Assembly (NCBI GenBank): GCA_016946835.1
Contig: JACVTC010000060.1
Location: 633,501-697,500 of the forward strand
Reading direction: 5' to 3'
Source of the DNA: Neocallimastix lanati (nom. inval.)
Taxonomy: Eukaryota > Neocallimastigomycota > Neocallimastigomycetes > Neocallimastigales > Neocallimastigaceae
Length of the DNA stretch: 64,000 nucleotides
A program made the translations under genes and the position numbers. Below the pieces are notes generated by a model that was not told the DNA's origin, searched no databases, and was given only the letters and a program-made list of their open reading frames with translations. Shown one piece after another: positions 11,827 through 24,430 of the stretch (its first letter is position 1; every line of letters starts with the position of its first letter).

Positions 11827-13257
11827 ATGTCTGAAGTTGATAAGAGAGATTTAGAAGCCAAGGGTTTCTACAAACTTTCTTGGGTTCAAAGATTCGGTTT
11901 CGCTTCTGGTGATTTAGCCCAAAATTTAATTTATCAAACTGTTGCCTCACAACTTATGTTCTTCTGTACCGATGTTTACATTTTAGGTGGTGATAGAAGT
12001 AAAGCTGCTGGTATTGCTTCTACTTTGATGTTAATCGTTCGTTTTGTAGATATGGTTTGGGATCCAATTGTTGGTGCTTTCATTGATAAGAATCATCCAC
12101 GTTGGGGTAAATACCGTTCTTATTTAATTATTGGTGGTATTCCATTAACTGTCTTCTCAGCTCTTACTTTCTGGAATAAATTTGCACCATCTGTTCCATA
12201 CATCTACATTACCTACATCTTATTATCTTTATCATACACTTTAGTAAACGTTCCATATGGTGCTATTAACTCTTCTTTAACTAGAGATAATGATGAAATT
12301 ACCATGCTTACTTCACTTCGTATGTGGTGTGCCAACATTGGTTGTTTCTTCGTATACACTTTACTTTTCCTTTTCATTGCCATTGTTGGTGGTACTCCAA
12401 TTCCATGGGATATGATTCTTTTCAACTTATTCGGTAATATTCCAAATCTCTGTATTGTTCCATTCATGCCAGCTATTAAGAATTTAATTGGTAAGAAGAA
12501 CATGTTCTACGTTTTCTTAACTGTTGCTGTTGCTGGTAATGCTATCTTATATGTTGCTAGTAGAATGAATGCCAATGACTGGTGGTACCGTATTGGTAAT
12601 TTAATTAAGTCCACTGGTGTTTGTGTTGCTACTGGTTACCAATGGGCTCTTGTTCCAGAAGTTATTTCCTATGGTGAATGGAAGACAGGTCGTAGAATTT
12701 CCGCTATTGTTAATGCTATTACTGGTTTATTCTTCAAGGCCGGTTTTGCTTTAGGTGGAGCTATTCCAGGTTGGATTATTCAAGCTTCGGGATATGTTTC
12801 ACCACCAGCTGGAGAAAGTACTTTACCAAAGGACCCAATGGCTTGGTTCACTACTCTGTCTATTTACTTTGTCATTGGTTTCATCATTCTTGTCTTCTGT
12901 TTCACTCAAACTAAGGAACGTGTTGTTATGGAAGAAGGACAAACCAATTCAGTCAAGGTTAGTGATTTCTGGACTGAATTCACTCGTAACCCACCACTTG
13001 TTGTTGTCTCTCTCTTCTTCATTGTTTCTTTCGTTATGCAAAACATTAGTAACACTTCTAACAACTACTTAATGAATGATCTTTACAAGCAAAAGGCCTC
13101 TGCTCAAGAAGCCATTCGTTGGACAGTCTGTGTCATTCCAGCTATTCTTGCTATTATTTGTATGATTATTATTTCTAGATACAGTTTAACTGATGAAAAG
13201 ATTGAAAAGATCAATAAGGAAATTGAAGAAAGAAATGCTGCTAAGGACAGTGCTTAA
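11827..13257 (+). CDS. GPH-family (MelB-like) sugar:cation symporter, copy C
   Basis: 476 residues, protein identical to copy A (Ala472). All signature residues of the cation site (D75, D79, D87) and the PRWGKYR loop are intact. At silent positions it groups with A at codon 60 (GCT) but with D at codon 329 (GGA). It is tail-to-tail with copy D, 3.35 kb away. The upstream 500 bp equal those of copy B, so both should respond to the same regulators. There is no intron; the gene body is clearly richer in GC than its flanks, as expected for a conserved, expressed gene in this genome. Confidence 0.9.
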   Translation: MSEVDKRDLEAKGFYKLSWVQRFGFASGDLAQNLIYQTVASQLMFFCTDVYILGGDRSKAAGIASTLMLIVRFVDMVWDPIVGAFIDKNHPRWGKYRSYLIIGGIPLTVFSALTFWNKFAPSVPYIYITYILLSLSYTLVNVPYGAINSSLTRDNDEITMLTSLRMWCANIGCFFVYTLLFLFIAIVGGTPIPWDMILFNLFGNIPNLCIVPFMPAIKNLIGKKNMFYVFLTVAVAGNAILYVASRMNANDWWYRIGNLIKSTGVCVATGYQWALVPEVISYGEWKTGRRISAIVNAITGLFFKAGFALGGAIPGWIIQASGYVSPPAGESTLPKDPMAWFTTLSIYFVIGFIILVFCFTQTKERVVMEEGQTNSVKVSDFWTEFTRNPPLVVVSLFFIVSFVMQNISNTSNNYLMNDLYKQKASAQEAIRWTVCVIPAILAIICMIIISRYSLTDEKIEKINKEIEERNAAKDSA

Positions 13258-13301
13258 ATAAATTTAAATAAAGTAAACTAAAATATGAATAAATTGGTTT
13301 T

Positions 13302-13322
13302 CTTTCTAAATAAATTAGAAAG
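13302..13322 (+). other. 3' UTR hairpin of transporter copy C
   Basis: CTTTCTAA / TTAGAAAG with a 5-nt loop, against 8 nt in copies A and B. The stem is kept while the loop changes. Confidence 0.45.
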
Positions 13323-14801
13323 TAAATTAAAAAATAAAATAATTAGTAATTTAATAAATAAAAAAAATAATAATATAAAAAAAATTCTATATATTACTAA
13401 ATTGTAATTAAGTAATCTAATAATGATGTAAAATAGATATTATATAATTAGAAAAAAAAATTAATAAAATAAAAAAAAATTAAAAAATTATAAATATAAA
13501 GCTTTAATTTTATTTTATAAATTTTGTGTTGTTGGTTATAATGTATATCTATTATGTTCATTTTAATAATTATTTTTTATAATTTATTTTATATTAAAGT
13601 GTACTGTATCCTTATTCTTTTATTTATAAATTATTTTATTATTTAATTATTTTATTATTTATATTTTATTATAATCATTAATTATTAGAAATACTAAAAT
13701 TAGTAATTTATAAAAAATATATATATATATCTAAATTTATATATTCTTTATAATTTCTATTTCTTCTATCAATTATAAAATAATAATTTATAAAATATAT
13801 ATATATATACATTTATGTATTCTTTGTAATCTCAATTTCTTTTATATATTTTACTAATAAATAAAAAATATTATTAATATAAAAAATTAATAATAAATAT
13901 GTTACTAAATTATAATTAAAGTATTATATAATAAATGATGTAAAATAGATATTAAATAAATAGAAATAATAATAACACAAAAAAAAATTAAAAAAAAAAA
14001 AAATTTGAATATAATTTTAAAAGTTTATTTTTATTTTTGCTTTATAAATTTTATATTTTTGAATATATTGTTTTAACAATTATATTCATTTTAATTTATT
14101 ATTTTTTATTATTTATTTTAATTAAGAAGTGTAATATTTTTTTATTTATATAATAATTAAGTATTATTAATTAATTTTAAAAATACACTCTAATTGTTAT
14201 TATCAGTCATTTCATTATTGTTATTATAATTGTAATTTAAATAACATTTTCATATTGTAATCTCTAAATTGTGTAAAATAATTTTATCATAACATTACTA
14301 GAGAATCTAATGCTGATATTTTTTTTCTTCACTATCAGTAGGGTCTGATTCATCTATAACATTATTGCTTAATGTAATTTTTCATTTTTTTTTATTTTAT
14401 TTTTTTTTTTTATATATTTTTTTTATTATTTAATCATTTTTTCTTGGATTATTTTTGTATCTTTCTTCTAAATTATTTTTATTCTATTTTTATTTTTTTC
14501 TTTTCAAACTGAAGAAACCTGTATCAGTGGTATATACATCTTTATGACGTATATTATATTTAACAAGTTCTTTTTAAGATTATATTTATGAGGCTTTATG
14601 TGGCGTATTATATGTATAACAAATATAAATATATGAATGAATAAATATATAAATAAATAATTATTATTTTAAAATTTTATATATATTTGTTTTATTAAAT
14701 AATAACTTTAATAATAATAATATTCTTTAAATAGTTTAAAAAATAAGATATTCTTATAAAAAAATATGTTTATATTAAAACAAAAATTAAAAGTTTTATA
14801 T
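13323..14801. other. AT-rich intergenic region
   Basis: No gene. A slightly less AT-rich stretch at 14290-14640 contains TGTGGCGTATTA at 14599, the reverse complement of the motif shared by MULE elements and a copia LTR. Confidence 0.5.
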
Positions 14802-15420
14802 TGTCAAAAAAACAATAATAAGGACAAATATTAACACAATTTAAAATAACATAAACAAAATAACCAATCACAAGTATTGTAATAATGTATAAAATATTAT
14901 TAAAGAATAATAAATATAAATTACTTGTTAAAATATATTTTGTTAAATATAGCTAAGTATTATGGTACATAAGCATACTTAAATGAATTCAATTTCAAAA
15001 TCAATTTATAAACGTTGACTATAAAGCAACAATACCTATTAGAAATAATGCAATGATCAATCAATGAAGGACAAAACATATCGATATACTTTTATACTAT
15101 GAAAGGGAATTAATTAAAAACAAAAGAATAAAGTTAACTTGTGTAAAATCTCAATATAATTTTGCGGACGGATTTACATATTTCAACGGCGTACATATGA
15201 CAAATTTTAGAAAAAACATTTTTAAGCAAATTTAAATATTGTACCAATCTAATCTACTTTATACAGGTTACATTTAAGGGGGAAGGCCAAAAAAACAATA
15301 ATAAATATAAAGATTAACCTAATTTAATCTAATGTAAATGAATTAACCAATCACAATTATTGTAACAATGTATAAAAATAGTATCATAGAATAATATAAA
15401 ATAAACAACTTTAATACTAA
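14802..15420 (+). mobile_element. Decayed Ty1/copia remnant with two partial LTRs
   Basis: A sequence starting TGTCAAAAAAACAATAATAA at 14802 recurs after a purine tract (AAGGGGGAA) at 15285, with shared ACCAATCACAA and TTGTAA.AATGTATAAAA blocks. Between them is only the 3' end of pol, so most of the element was deleted between the LTRs. Confidence 0.6.
14975..15235 (+). pseudogene. Copia RNase H C-terminal remnant
   Basis: Translation from about 14980 to the stop at 15233 gives the C-terminal end of copia-type RNase H: ...RTKHIDI...YYEREL...FADGFT..., which lines up with SKHINIRYHKIREL...LADGFTK in the copia element at 36-42 kb. It has in-frame stops (for example after INQ) and lacks gag, protease, integrase and most of reverse transcriptase. 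The polypurine tract follows 38 bp later. It is a dead fragment unrelated to the flanking transporters. Confidence 0.65.
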
Positions 15421-16607
15421 AAAACTTTTTTTAAAATAAAATAATTCATTTTAACATGTGTAACTTTAATAAAAAAATATTCTTAGAATATTCTTAAAAA
15501 TAAATAAGATCTTTTAAAAAAAAAATCTTTGTTATTAATACAAAGATTAGAAGTTTTAATGTAACTTTTTAAAAAATAAATATAAATAAAATATTCTTTA
15601 ATAATAAAATATTCTATAATAATAAAATATTCTATAATAATAAAATATATTTAATTATAAGCTTTAGAAAAGAAATTTTTTTTTTTTTGTATTTACTCAT
15701 TTAATTATTTAATCTATATTTAAAAAAAATATATCAATTAAAATTTGTAGAAATTTTTTATTATATTTTATAATTTTTAATAATGTATAAAATATAATAA
15801 AAAATAAAAAAAATTAAGATTTAAAAGTTTTTTATAAAAAGTATATTAATAAAATATTACTAAAAATTTAATGTATAACAAAAAAAAATTTTTTTTTTTA
15901 ATTTTATTTAATATTTTATTTCTTACGAAATGTAGCACTCTTTAAAAAGTTTAAAACAATTATAAAAATCCTAAATTCCTAACTCTATAATAATTATTAT
16001 AATTTTTGTAATTTTTATTTACTTTTATTATTATTAGTATTATTATTAGATAAATAGGTTTTAATATAAATATTTAAAAAATTGTAATAACAAAATTAAT
16101 ACTTAGTAATGCAATAAATAATTAATTGAAAATTGCAAAAATATACATATATATATATAATTAATAAATAATTAATTGAAAATTGTAAAAATATAAATAT
16201 ATATAATTAATAATTAATTTAAAATTTTTTTTAAAAAAAAAAAAAAAATAAAAAATAAAAAATAAAAAATAAAAAATAAAAAGATATATATATAAAATTA
16301 TTATATTTTGTGCAATATATATATTTATTAAATTTATTAATGATAATTGACTAATATGTATATATATTTTTTAATGTTATTTCATATTTTTTTTTTTATT
16401 TATCTTTTTTTTTATTTTTTCATTTTTTCAATTTATTTTTTCAATTTATTTTATTATATTTAATTACATTATATATGTTAAATAAATTAATTTATTTTTA
16501 TAAAAATAAAAAACTTTTTAAAATATTTATATAAGTAAACATATTTTACATTGTTTAAATAATTTAAAGATATTTTTTTCGTTTTATATTCTTTTTGCAA
16601 ATTATAT
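15421..16607. other. AT-rich spacer, no gene seen
   Basis: Homopolymers and short repeats only. The 3' flank of copy D differs from those of A-C from the last sense codon onwards and has no hairpin, so D's duplication boundary is at its stop codon. Confidence 0.5.
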
Positions 16608-18038
16608 TTATGCACTGTCCTTAACAGCATTTCTTTCTTCAATTTCCTTATTGATCTTTTCAATCTTTTCATCAGTTAAACTGTATCTAGAAATAATAAT
16701 CATACAAATAATAGCAAGAATAGCTGGAATGACACAGACTGTCCAACGAATGGCTTCTTGAGCAGAGGCCTTTTGCTTGTAAAGATCATTCATTAAGTAG
16801 TTGTTAGAAGTGTTACTAATGTTTTGCATAACGAAAGAAACAATGAAGAAGAGAGAGACAACAACAAGTGGTGGGTTACGAGTGAATTCAGTCCAGAAAT
16901 CACTAACCTTGACTGAATTGGTTTGTCCTTCTTCCATAACAACACGTTCCTTAGTTTGAGTGAAACAGAAGACAAGAATGATGAAACCAATGACAAAGTA
17001 AATAGACAGAGTAGTGAACCAAGCCATTGGGTCCTTTGGTAAAGTACTTTCTCCAGCTGGTGGTGAAACATATCCCGAAGCTTGAATAATCCAACCTGGA
17101 ATAGCTCCACCTAAAGCAAAACCGGCCTTGAAGAATAAACCAGTAATAGCATTAACAATAGCGGAAATTCTACGACCTGTCTTCCATTCACCATAGGAAA
17201 TAACTTCTGGAACAAGAGCCCATTGGTAACCAGTAGCAACACAAACACCAGTGGACTTAATTAAATTACCAATACGGTACCACCAGTCATTGGCATTCAT
17301 TCTACTAGCAACATATAAGATAGCATTACCAGCAACAGCAACAGTTAAGAAAACGTAGAACATGTTCTTCTTACCAATTAAATTCTTAATAGCTGGCATG
17401 AATGGAACAATACAGAGATTTGGAATATTACCGAATAAGTTGAAAAGAATCATATCCCATGGAATTGGAGTACCACCAACAATGGCAATGAAAAGGAAAA
17501 GTAAAGTGTATACGAAGAAACAACCAATGTTGGCACACCACATACGAAGTGAAGTAAGCATGGTAATTTCATCATTATCTCTAGTTAAAGAAGAGTTAAT
17601 AGCACCATATGGAACGTTTACTAAAGTGTATGATAAAGATAATAAGATGTAGGTAATGTAGATGTATGGAACAGATGGTGCAAATTTATTCCAGAAAGTA
17701 AGAGCTGAGAAGACAGTTAATGGAATACCACCAATAATTAAATAAGAACGGTATTTACCCCAACGTGGATGATTCTTATCAATGAAAGCACCAACAATTG
17801 GATCCCAAACCATATCTACAAAACGAACGATTAACATCAAAGTAGAAGCAATACCAGCTGCTTTACTTCTATCACCACCTAAAATGTAAACATCGGTACA
17901 GAAGAACATAAGTTGTGAGGCAACAGTTTGATAAATTAAATTTTGGGCTAAATCACCAGAAGCGAAACCGAATCTTTGAACCCAAGAAAGTTTGTAGAAA
18001 CCCTTGGCTTCTAAATCTCTCTTATCAACTTCAGACAT
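16608..18038 (-). CDS. GPH-family (MelB-like) sugar:cation symporter, copy D
   Basis: 476 residues, identical to copy B (Val472). It ends GCA-TAA where the others end GCT-TAA, and homology to the other copies stops exactly there. Upstream, the conserved TATA region is kept but is the most diverged of the four: the spacer carries extra GATACTTTTT sequence, and the distal block (GTGTTTCATTTTTCAAAATG) is altered. The cation-site aspartates and the PRWGKYR loop are present. The body is as similar to A-C as they are to each other although its flanks are older, which suggests the coding region has been homogenised by conversion. Confidence 0.9.
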   Translation of the reverse strand: MSEVDKRDLEAKGFYKLSWVQRFGFASGDLAQNLIYQTVASQLMFFCTDVYILGGDRSKAAGIASTLMLIVRFVDMVWDPIVGAFIDKNHPRWGKYRSYLIIGGIPLTVFSALTFWNKFAPSVPYIYITYILLSLSYTLVNVPYGAINSSLTRDNDEITMLTSLRMWCANIGCFFVYTLLFLFIAIVGGTPIPWDMILFNLFGNIPNLCIVPFMPAIKNLIGKKNMFYVFLTVAVAGNAILYVASRMNANDWWYRIGNLIKSTGVCVATGYQWALVPEVISYGEWKTGRRISAIVNAITGLFFKAGFALGGAIPGWIIQASGYVSPPAGESTLPKDPMAWFTTLSIYFVIGFIILVFCFTQTKERVVMEEGQTNSVKVSDFWTEFTRNPPLVVVSLFFIVSFVMQNISNTSNNYLMNDLYKQKASAQEAIRWTVCVIPAILAIICMIIISRYSLTDEKIEKINKEIEERNAVKDSA

Positions 18039-18285
18039 CGTTAATTATTAATTTATTTTAATTTTTGTCAACTTAAATTATTATATATCTATATATATTG
18101 GTATCTATATCTATATAACTTTTTCAATTAATTCTTTTTTATTTATATTACTAATATATACTATTATAGTTATTTATAGTTGTTTTTATTTATATTTATT
18201 TTGAATAAAATAAATATGTATATAAGTAAATCAATTACTTATCTTTACTAATTATAAAAAAAAGAAAATGGATACTTTTTTTCTT

Positions 18286-18293
18286 TTTTTATA
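18286..18293 (-). promoter_or_regulatory. TATA box of transporter copy D
   Basis: TATAAAAA followed by A-rich sequence on the minus strand, about 250 bp upstream of the ATG and aligned with the boxes of copies A-C. Confidence 0.45.
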
Positions 18294-18955
18294 CTAATTT
18301 CCTATAATATATAATATATTAATAACATTTAACATTCAATATTTTAATGTGACAAATTATATTATAAAATAGGGAAAGTGTTTCATTTTTCAAAATGTGT
18401 CACATTCAAAATATTGGGCATTTCCAAATATTTAAATTATATTTAATTTTGATATAGTACGTTACACGAGTAATATATCCTTATATATTAAATATTTTAA
18501 TATATTATTATAATACTTCATATTATTGTATTATATTGTTAATTTTTAATTTAATTTTATTACTTTATATTACGTTACATTAAAAAATATATCCTCATAT
18601 ATTAAATATTTTATCAAATTATTTTAATAACTTATATAATTGAAAAAGATGGGAGTAAAAAAAAGAAAAATTAATTAAAATTTTCAGAATTAACTTTAAA
18701 ATTATTTATAATCACTTTATATATTATATTTCTTTATTGATATATCTGAATAATTAATATTATTTTATTCAAAAAAAAAAATCAATAAATAAAATATAAA
18801 AATAATAAATAATAAATAACAAATAACAAATAATAAATAATAAATAATAAATAATAAATAATAAATAATAAATAATAAGGATAAAATATACAAATCTATA
18901 TATATTTAAAAAATGAATATACTAACTTTAATAGAAATTATAAAAAAGAACTTTT

Positions 18956-19037
18956 CGTCACCTGCAGGACTCGAACCTGCGCTCCCAAAGGGAAATGGCT
19001 TAGCAGGCCACCGCGTTAACCACTCCGCCAAAGTGAC
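18956..19037 (-). tRNA. tRNA-Ser(GCT), copy 1
   Basis: 82 nt. Acceptor GTCACTT pairs with AGGTGAC, followed by discriminator G. The anticodon stem GTGGC/GCCAT encloses CTGCTAA, giving anticodon GCT (reads AGC/AGU). A long variable arm and T arm GCAGG-TTCGAGT-CCTGC are present. A T-run follows about 6 nt past the 3' end as a Pol III terminator. Confidence 0.95.
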
Positions 19038-19053
19038 TATTTCTATAAATTTG

Positions 19054-19841
19054 TGTAATAATTTCTATAAATTATAGAAACTATTATTTATAATTAATAT
19101 TAACTAAACTATTAAGATTAAATAAAAATTAAAATAAAAATTAAAATAAAAATAAGAATTTAGTACTTATCTTTAAAATTAGAGTTTATTATAAGAAAAT
19201 ATAATAGACCTTAATTGAAAGAGAAATAAAATATGTTTTTATCAAAAGAACTTTATTAATCTATTTTATTATTAAATATTCTATTATTTTTTTTTGACAA
19301 ATTTTAAAATAACTATTTTATATTAATTGAAATATTAATGTCTTTTATTGTTATTATATTTTTCTTAAAATAATAACTCTTGATTTCTAAAGATGAAAAT
19401 CAACAGCTATTTATATTTTTACAAAAATAAATGTATTTTTCTAATCTTAACAATGATTCTTTCCAGAAAAAGATTAGAAGAAAAAACTGGAAAGATTTTT
19501 GATCAATAATCTATACTTATTGATCATCGTGTTATTAAATAAAACCAATTATAATTAATCAGAAAAACTTTAATAACCGATTTTAATAACTAAAAGAATT
19601 AAAAAGAAAAAGGATAAAAAAGAGAAGGATAAAATAATGCAGAAATTTTATTAAATACATTTTTTCTATGAAATAATACAGAAGTTATATTAAATACATT
19701 TTTTCATATAACAATTAATACATTAATTGGTATAATTGTTTTTAAATGAAATAAATTTTTTTAAAGAATAATAATTATGAAATAATTATTAATTAATAAG
19801 AAATAGAAATAAATTATAAAAATTTATATCAATTTCTTACA
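19054..19841 (-). mobile_element. Solo LTR of the Ty3 family upstream of tRNA-Ser copy 1
   Basis: 788 bp, on the + strand TGTAATAATT...TTCTTACA, flanked by the 5-bp duplication ATTTG (19049-19053, 19842-19846). It starts 16 bp upstream of the tRNA 5' end. It contains a TATA box (19408-19415) and, 34 nt downstream on the minus strand, the exact 12-nt self-primer block AAGAGTTATTAT (19370-19381). Confidence 0.85.
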
Positions 19842-20461
19842 ATTTGTTATAGTTTGCTTATTATCTTAATTTCGTATTTAATTTCTAAAAGTGATAATAA
19901 GTATAACAAAATTAAATGTTTTATAATCAATAAATTAAAATTTTATTAAAACACAAAACATCTTAAACTTATAAAGAAAAGCAAATTTCTTTTAAGTTAA
20001 AAGATAATAAAATTTTAAATTAATAATTTTTGAAAAATTAATTATTTTTTTTTTTTTATTAATTCTGTTTCTTTAAATTTGAGATTATTTTTACAAGTTT
20101 ATATATTTTTCTTTTAAATTAAAGATTTTAAAATAAAACTATCTAATTATTATTTTTAAACAATTATCATTATTTTTAAACTTAAGTTTACATTAAGATT
20201 TTTATAATAAAACATTTTTAATTTTTATTATCAAAATTACATTGTTCTTTAAAATAAAATATTTAATATTTAATAATTTTAATTATTTTAACAATTTAAT
20301 TTATTTATATTATTTATTTAAAATATTTACTTTTATTATTATTAATTAATTTATAGTTATTGTTTAGATGGTAATATGATTTATTTTATTTTGTTTAATA
20401 ATTTTATTCATTTTCAATAATATAATGTTTTATTGATTTATAATTTAATTCTTTATCAAAG
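19842..20461. other. AT-rich insertion or diverged LTR, no gene seen
   Basis: Absent from the paralogous place in the second tRNA module, where ATTTG is followed directly by the GGTAAAGAATG block. Probably another inserted element whose ends I could not define. Confidence 0.35.
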
Positions 20462-21479
20462 TTTGGTAAAGAATGAATTAATAACCTTTATTTTATTATT
20501 AATAATTTTTTACTAAATTGTACTTTCCTATATTCTTGATAACCTAAACTTAATAATAAAATTTAATTTATTTTGATATAAATTAATTTTAACTTGTAAA
20601 TAATGTAAATAAATTTTAATTAATTACTTTCTTATTATATTATTAAATATATGTATATATTAAAATACAATTGTAAATATTAAAATTATACTTTTAAGAT
20701 ACTAAATTATTAAAACTATTAATTAAATATTATTATAAAAATTATTATAAAATTATTAAAATTATTAATTAAATATTATTATAAAAATTATTATAAACTA
20801 TTAATATTATAAAATTATTAAAATTATAAATATTATTATAAAAATTTATTTATTATAACTATTAAATATTATTATAAAATTATTAAGATTATTAATTAAA
20901 TTTATTATTAAAAATTATTATTAAAAATTATTACTTATTATAAAAATTATTATTTAAATATTATCAAATTTATTAATTAAATATTATAAAAATTTTATTT
21001 TATTTTTGAAAATAATTACAAGTATTATTTAAAATAATTAAAGATTATTAAATTTATTATATTAATCTTTAAAAACAATTTATTTAACTTAAAAATATCA
21101 AAGAAAATAGTAAAAAACTATTTTCTATATATTTATTTTATAATTATTTTTAATTAAATTATATTTGAATATTATATTATTATATTTATAAAAATTAAAA
21201 CAAAAATGAATTATTGATATAAAATTAATTCAATAATTCTATAAAATTACTTAAATTATAAACAACTAATTATACTTTAAATTCATAAAAAAATATAAAT
21301 TTTGTAAATATTTCTTAAAAATTAAATATGTGTACTTCAAAAATAAAATTTTATATTAATAAATAATAAATACTTTTTAATAAAAAGAATTTTTTTAAAA
21401 AATAAAGCAGGGTAATACCCGTCCCCCCCTGCTTGATTTTAAATCCATAAGAATCAACCCCGAGTCTACCAAGTTGATA
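20462..21479 (+). repeat. 1-kb repeat paired with 32932-33975
   Basis: Opens with an inverted repeat (GTAAAGAAT...AATTTTTTAC) and closes with a GC-richer block: AAGCAGGG...CCCTGCTT forming a hairpin, then ATAAGAATCAACCCCGAGTC. The copy at 33 kb has the same order with small indels. Both lie just beyond the LTR cluster upstream of a tRNA-Ser gene, so they duplicated with the tRNA module. Not coding. Confidence 0.7.
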
Positions 21480-24062
21480 AATAACAAAATTATTAAATTA
21501 AAATAAATAATAAAGAACAAATTCTTGTCTAACTTAACCCAAAAATTAATCGATTCTAAAAAAAATTAAATCCATATTAAAGAAAATTTAATTAAATAAA
21601 AATAATTAAAATAAAATAATAATAAATTAATTAATCATTAATAATTTTAATTAAAAACTAAAATAAATTAATAAATAATATTTTTCTAAAACTACAAATA
21701 AACAAAATAATAAACAAATTTAATAAATTATAAATAACAAATAAACAAATTTATAAACATCTCAAAATTAAAATTAAATAGTTAAATAATTTTTATGTTG
21801 CTTTTATTTAAAATAATGATTTATTTATTTTATATAACTCAACTTTTATAAACAAATTGTAATTAAAATAACATTTTAAAACTCATCTTTATTAATATTT
21901 TAATTGTAAATATTGTTTAATTTAATAATAAATTATTCTTTATTTCTCTTTTATTAATTTTATTATTTTTAATGTAAATAGTTTAAAATCAAAGAAAAAT
22001 ATAAAAACATGTAAATATTTCTTATAAATTATTCTTTATTATTAATTATTTAATAAATTATTATAGAAATTTTATTAGTTTTAATAATCAAAAAGTATGA
22101 TTATTAATTATTTAATAAATTATTATATATATTTTATTAGTTATTAATAATCAATTTTATTATTAAAATTTAAAATAAATTAGTATAAATAATAAATATT
22201 TCATTTTATTATTTTATTAGTTTTAACAATTATTTTATTAATTTAAACAAAATTAATTATTAAATAAATAAAGATTAATATTAAAATAAAAATAAATTTT
22301 TTTTAATAAAACATTTTTGTGTTTAATAATAAAACATATTTATTTTTTTTAAATTTCTTAAATCTATTTTATTCAGTGTTTATCCTCTTATTCAAAATTT
22401 AATTTTGTAGATTAAGAATATCAGGTATAAATCAGAGCTGATATAGAATAAAATTTTAAATAATAATAAATTAAAATAAATATATTAAAATTATATAGAT
22501 TATAAGTATAAAATTATTAAATAGTTAAATAGTAAAAAAATTTATATTAATAAAATTATAAAAATAACTTGTAAATGTAATTGTTTAGAAATGTTAAATA
22601 CTTTAGTAAAAATTATTATTTATAAAGATTACTTTAATTTAGATAACTAATATAAAAAAGAATATAAAATATTTATTTACAAAATGTTACTAATTGTCCA
22701 GTAAAATTAGATAATAATAAAAAGAATGTTTAAAGGTTACTAATTAGCCTGTAAAATTAGATAAGTTTAGTAGAGGTTTACTAATTACCTTAATAATTAG
22801 TATTATAAGTTTTTATAATAAATAATTAATAACATAAAAGGTTATAAAATAAATTTATTTCTGTTGAATGAATTTAATTATTTTATTATTTTATTATTTT
22901 ATTATAAATAATTTTATTTAGTATATTAGATAAAGATAGGAAACAAGATATATACCATACTTTATCAGAGCTGATAAAATGTAACAATTACCTTAATTTA
23001 GAAATATCCTAAAAGTGGTAATCGCTTATCAAAAGTATTTTATACCTTATTATTTATTAATTATTATCTATGATTATTTATTATTACTTATTATTATTCG
23101 TTATTATTTATTACTTTTTATTATTATTTATTATTATTTATTATTATTTCCTAGTTTAATAACTATTCTAATAATTATAAATTATTTTTATTGACTAAAT
23201 TAATAATTATTTAATTATACACTAAATGAATTATCAATTTTCATATTTTATTAAATTTTTACTATTAGATTTTTATTATTAACTTTATTTATAATAATTT
23301 TATATAAAATAAGTTTTTATTAATTATTAATTATTTATTATAATAATTTTAAAGAATAAATTATTTTTACTATTAATCTATTCTAATATTACTCAACTAT
23401 TCTAAATTATAGCTAAAATCTATAATTTTATTAAGCTATTTCATTTTATTTTTTTTATTTAATTATAATGTAAAATAATTATTATTTATCTTTATTAATT
23501 TTTATTAAATAATTATCTAATTTATTTTATTTATTTATTTTGGTTATTATTTATTATTTATTAATTTAATAATTTAATAACAACGAAGAATAATTAAAAG
23601 AAATATTTACAAGTATTTATATTTTTACACGAATTTAAGGTATTTATAATTTTAGTAAGAAAAGAAATAAAAGAATAAATATTTTTTTATATTAAAAGAA
23701 ATAAAAGAATAAATATTTTTTTATATTAAAAGAAATAAAAGAATAATTATATTTTATTATAGAAATAAAGGAATAATAAAGAAATAAAAGAATAACAATA
23801 AAGAAAATAAAGAAATTAAATCGTTGATAAAAATAAGATTATAAAAAGTTATCTTTTAAAATTATTATAATATTTTTCTTTTTTTCAAGAAATACAATTT
23901 TTCTAGAAGATCATGATTGATTTTTAATTTTAATTTTATTAAAGCAGAATTATTTAAGGTTCAGATAATTTAATCTTATTTAAGGTTAAAATTTAGTTTT
24001 TAAATAAATTTTATTATAATATTTGATTTTATAATTTCATTCTTCATCAGAGCCAAAAATTA
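21480..24062. other. AT-rich region with short palindromic motifs, no gene
   Basis: Contains TCAGAGCTGATA at 22431 and TTATCAGAGCTGATAA at 22964, and three partial copies of a GTAAAATTAGATAA block between 22690 and 22765. Probably old LTR debris; no coding frame. Confidence 0.4.
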
Positions 24063-24139
24063 AAAATATCTGAATAATTAATATTATTATATTCAAAAAA
24101 ATTTATATAAATGATTAATAAGTAATTAAAAATAGATAA

Positions 24140-24430
24140 TTAATAATAAATAATAAAAAATAAGTAATAAATAATAAATAATAATAAATAATAAATAATA
24201 AATAACAAATAATAAACAACAAATATTAAATGATAAATAATAAATAATAAATAATACATATTAAATATTAAATGATAAATAATAAATAATAAATAATAAA
24301 TAATAAATAATAAATAATAAATAATAAGTAATAAATTATAAATAATAAATAATAAATAATAGGTAATAGATTATAAAATAATAGATAATAAAATAAATAA
24401 TAAATTATAAATAATTAAATAATTAAATAA
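24140..24430. repeat. (AAATAAT)n heptamer tract of tRNA module 2
   Basis: Imperfect AAATAAT array, in the same place relative to the tRNA as the arrays at 18.8, 36.0/42.4 and 47.1 kb. Confidence 0.8.

Larger units (their letters stand above)
10165..13322 (+). repeat. Segmental duplication carrying transporter copy C
   Basis: Direct-orientation paralogue of 3085-7453 with the same ordered blocks. It begins at the right edge of the foldback element and ends with the 3' hairpin. Confidence 0.7.
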
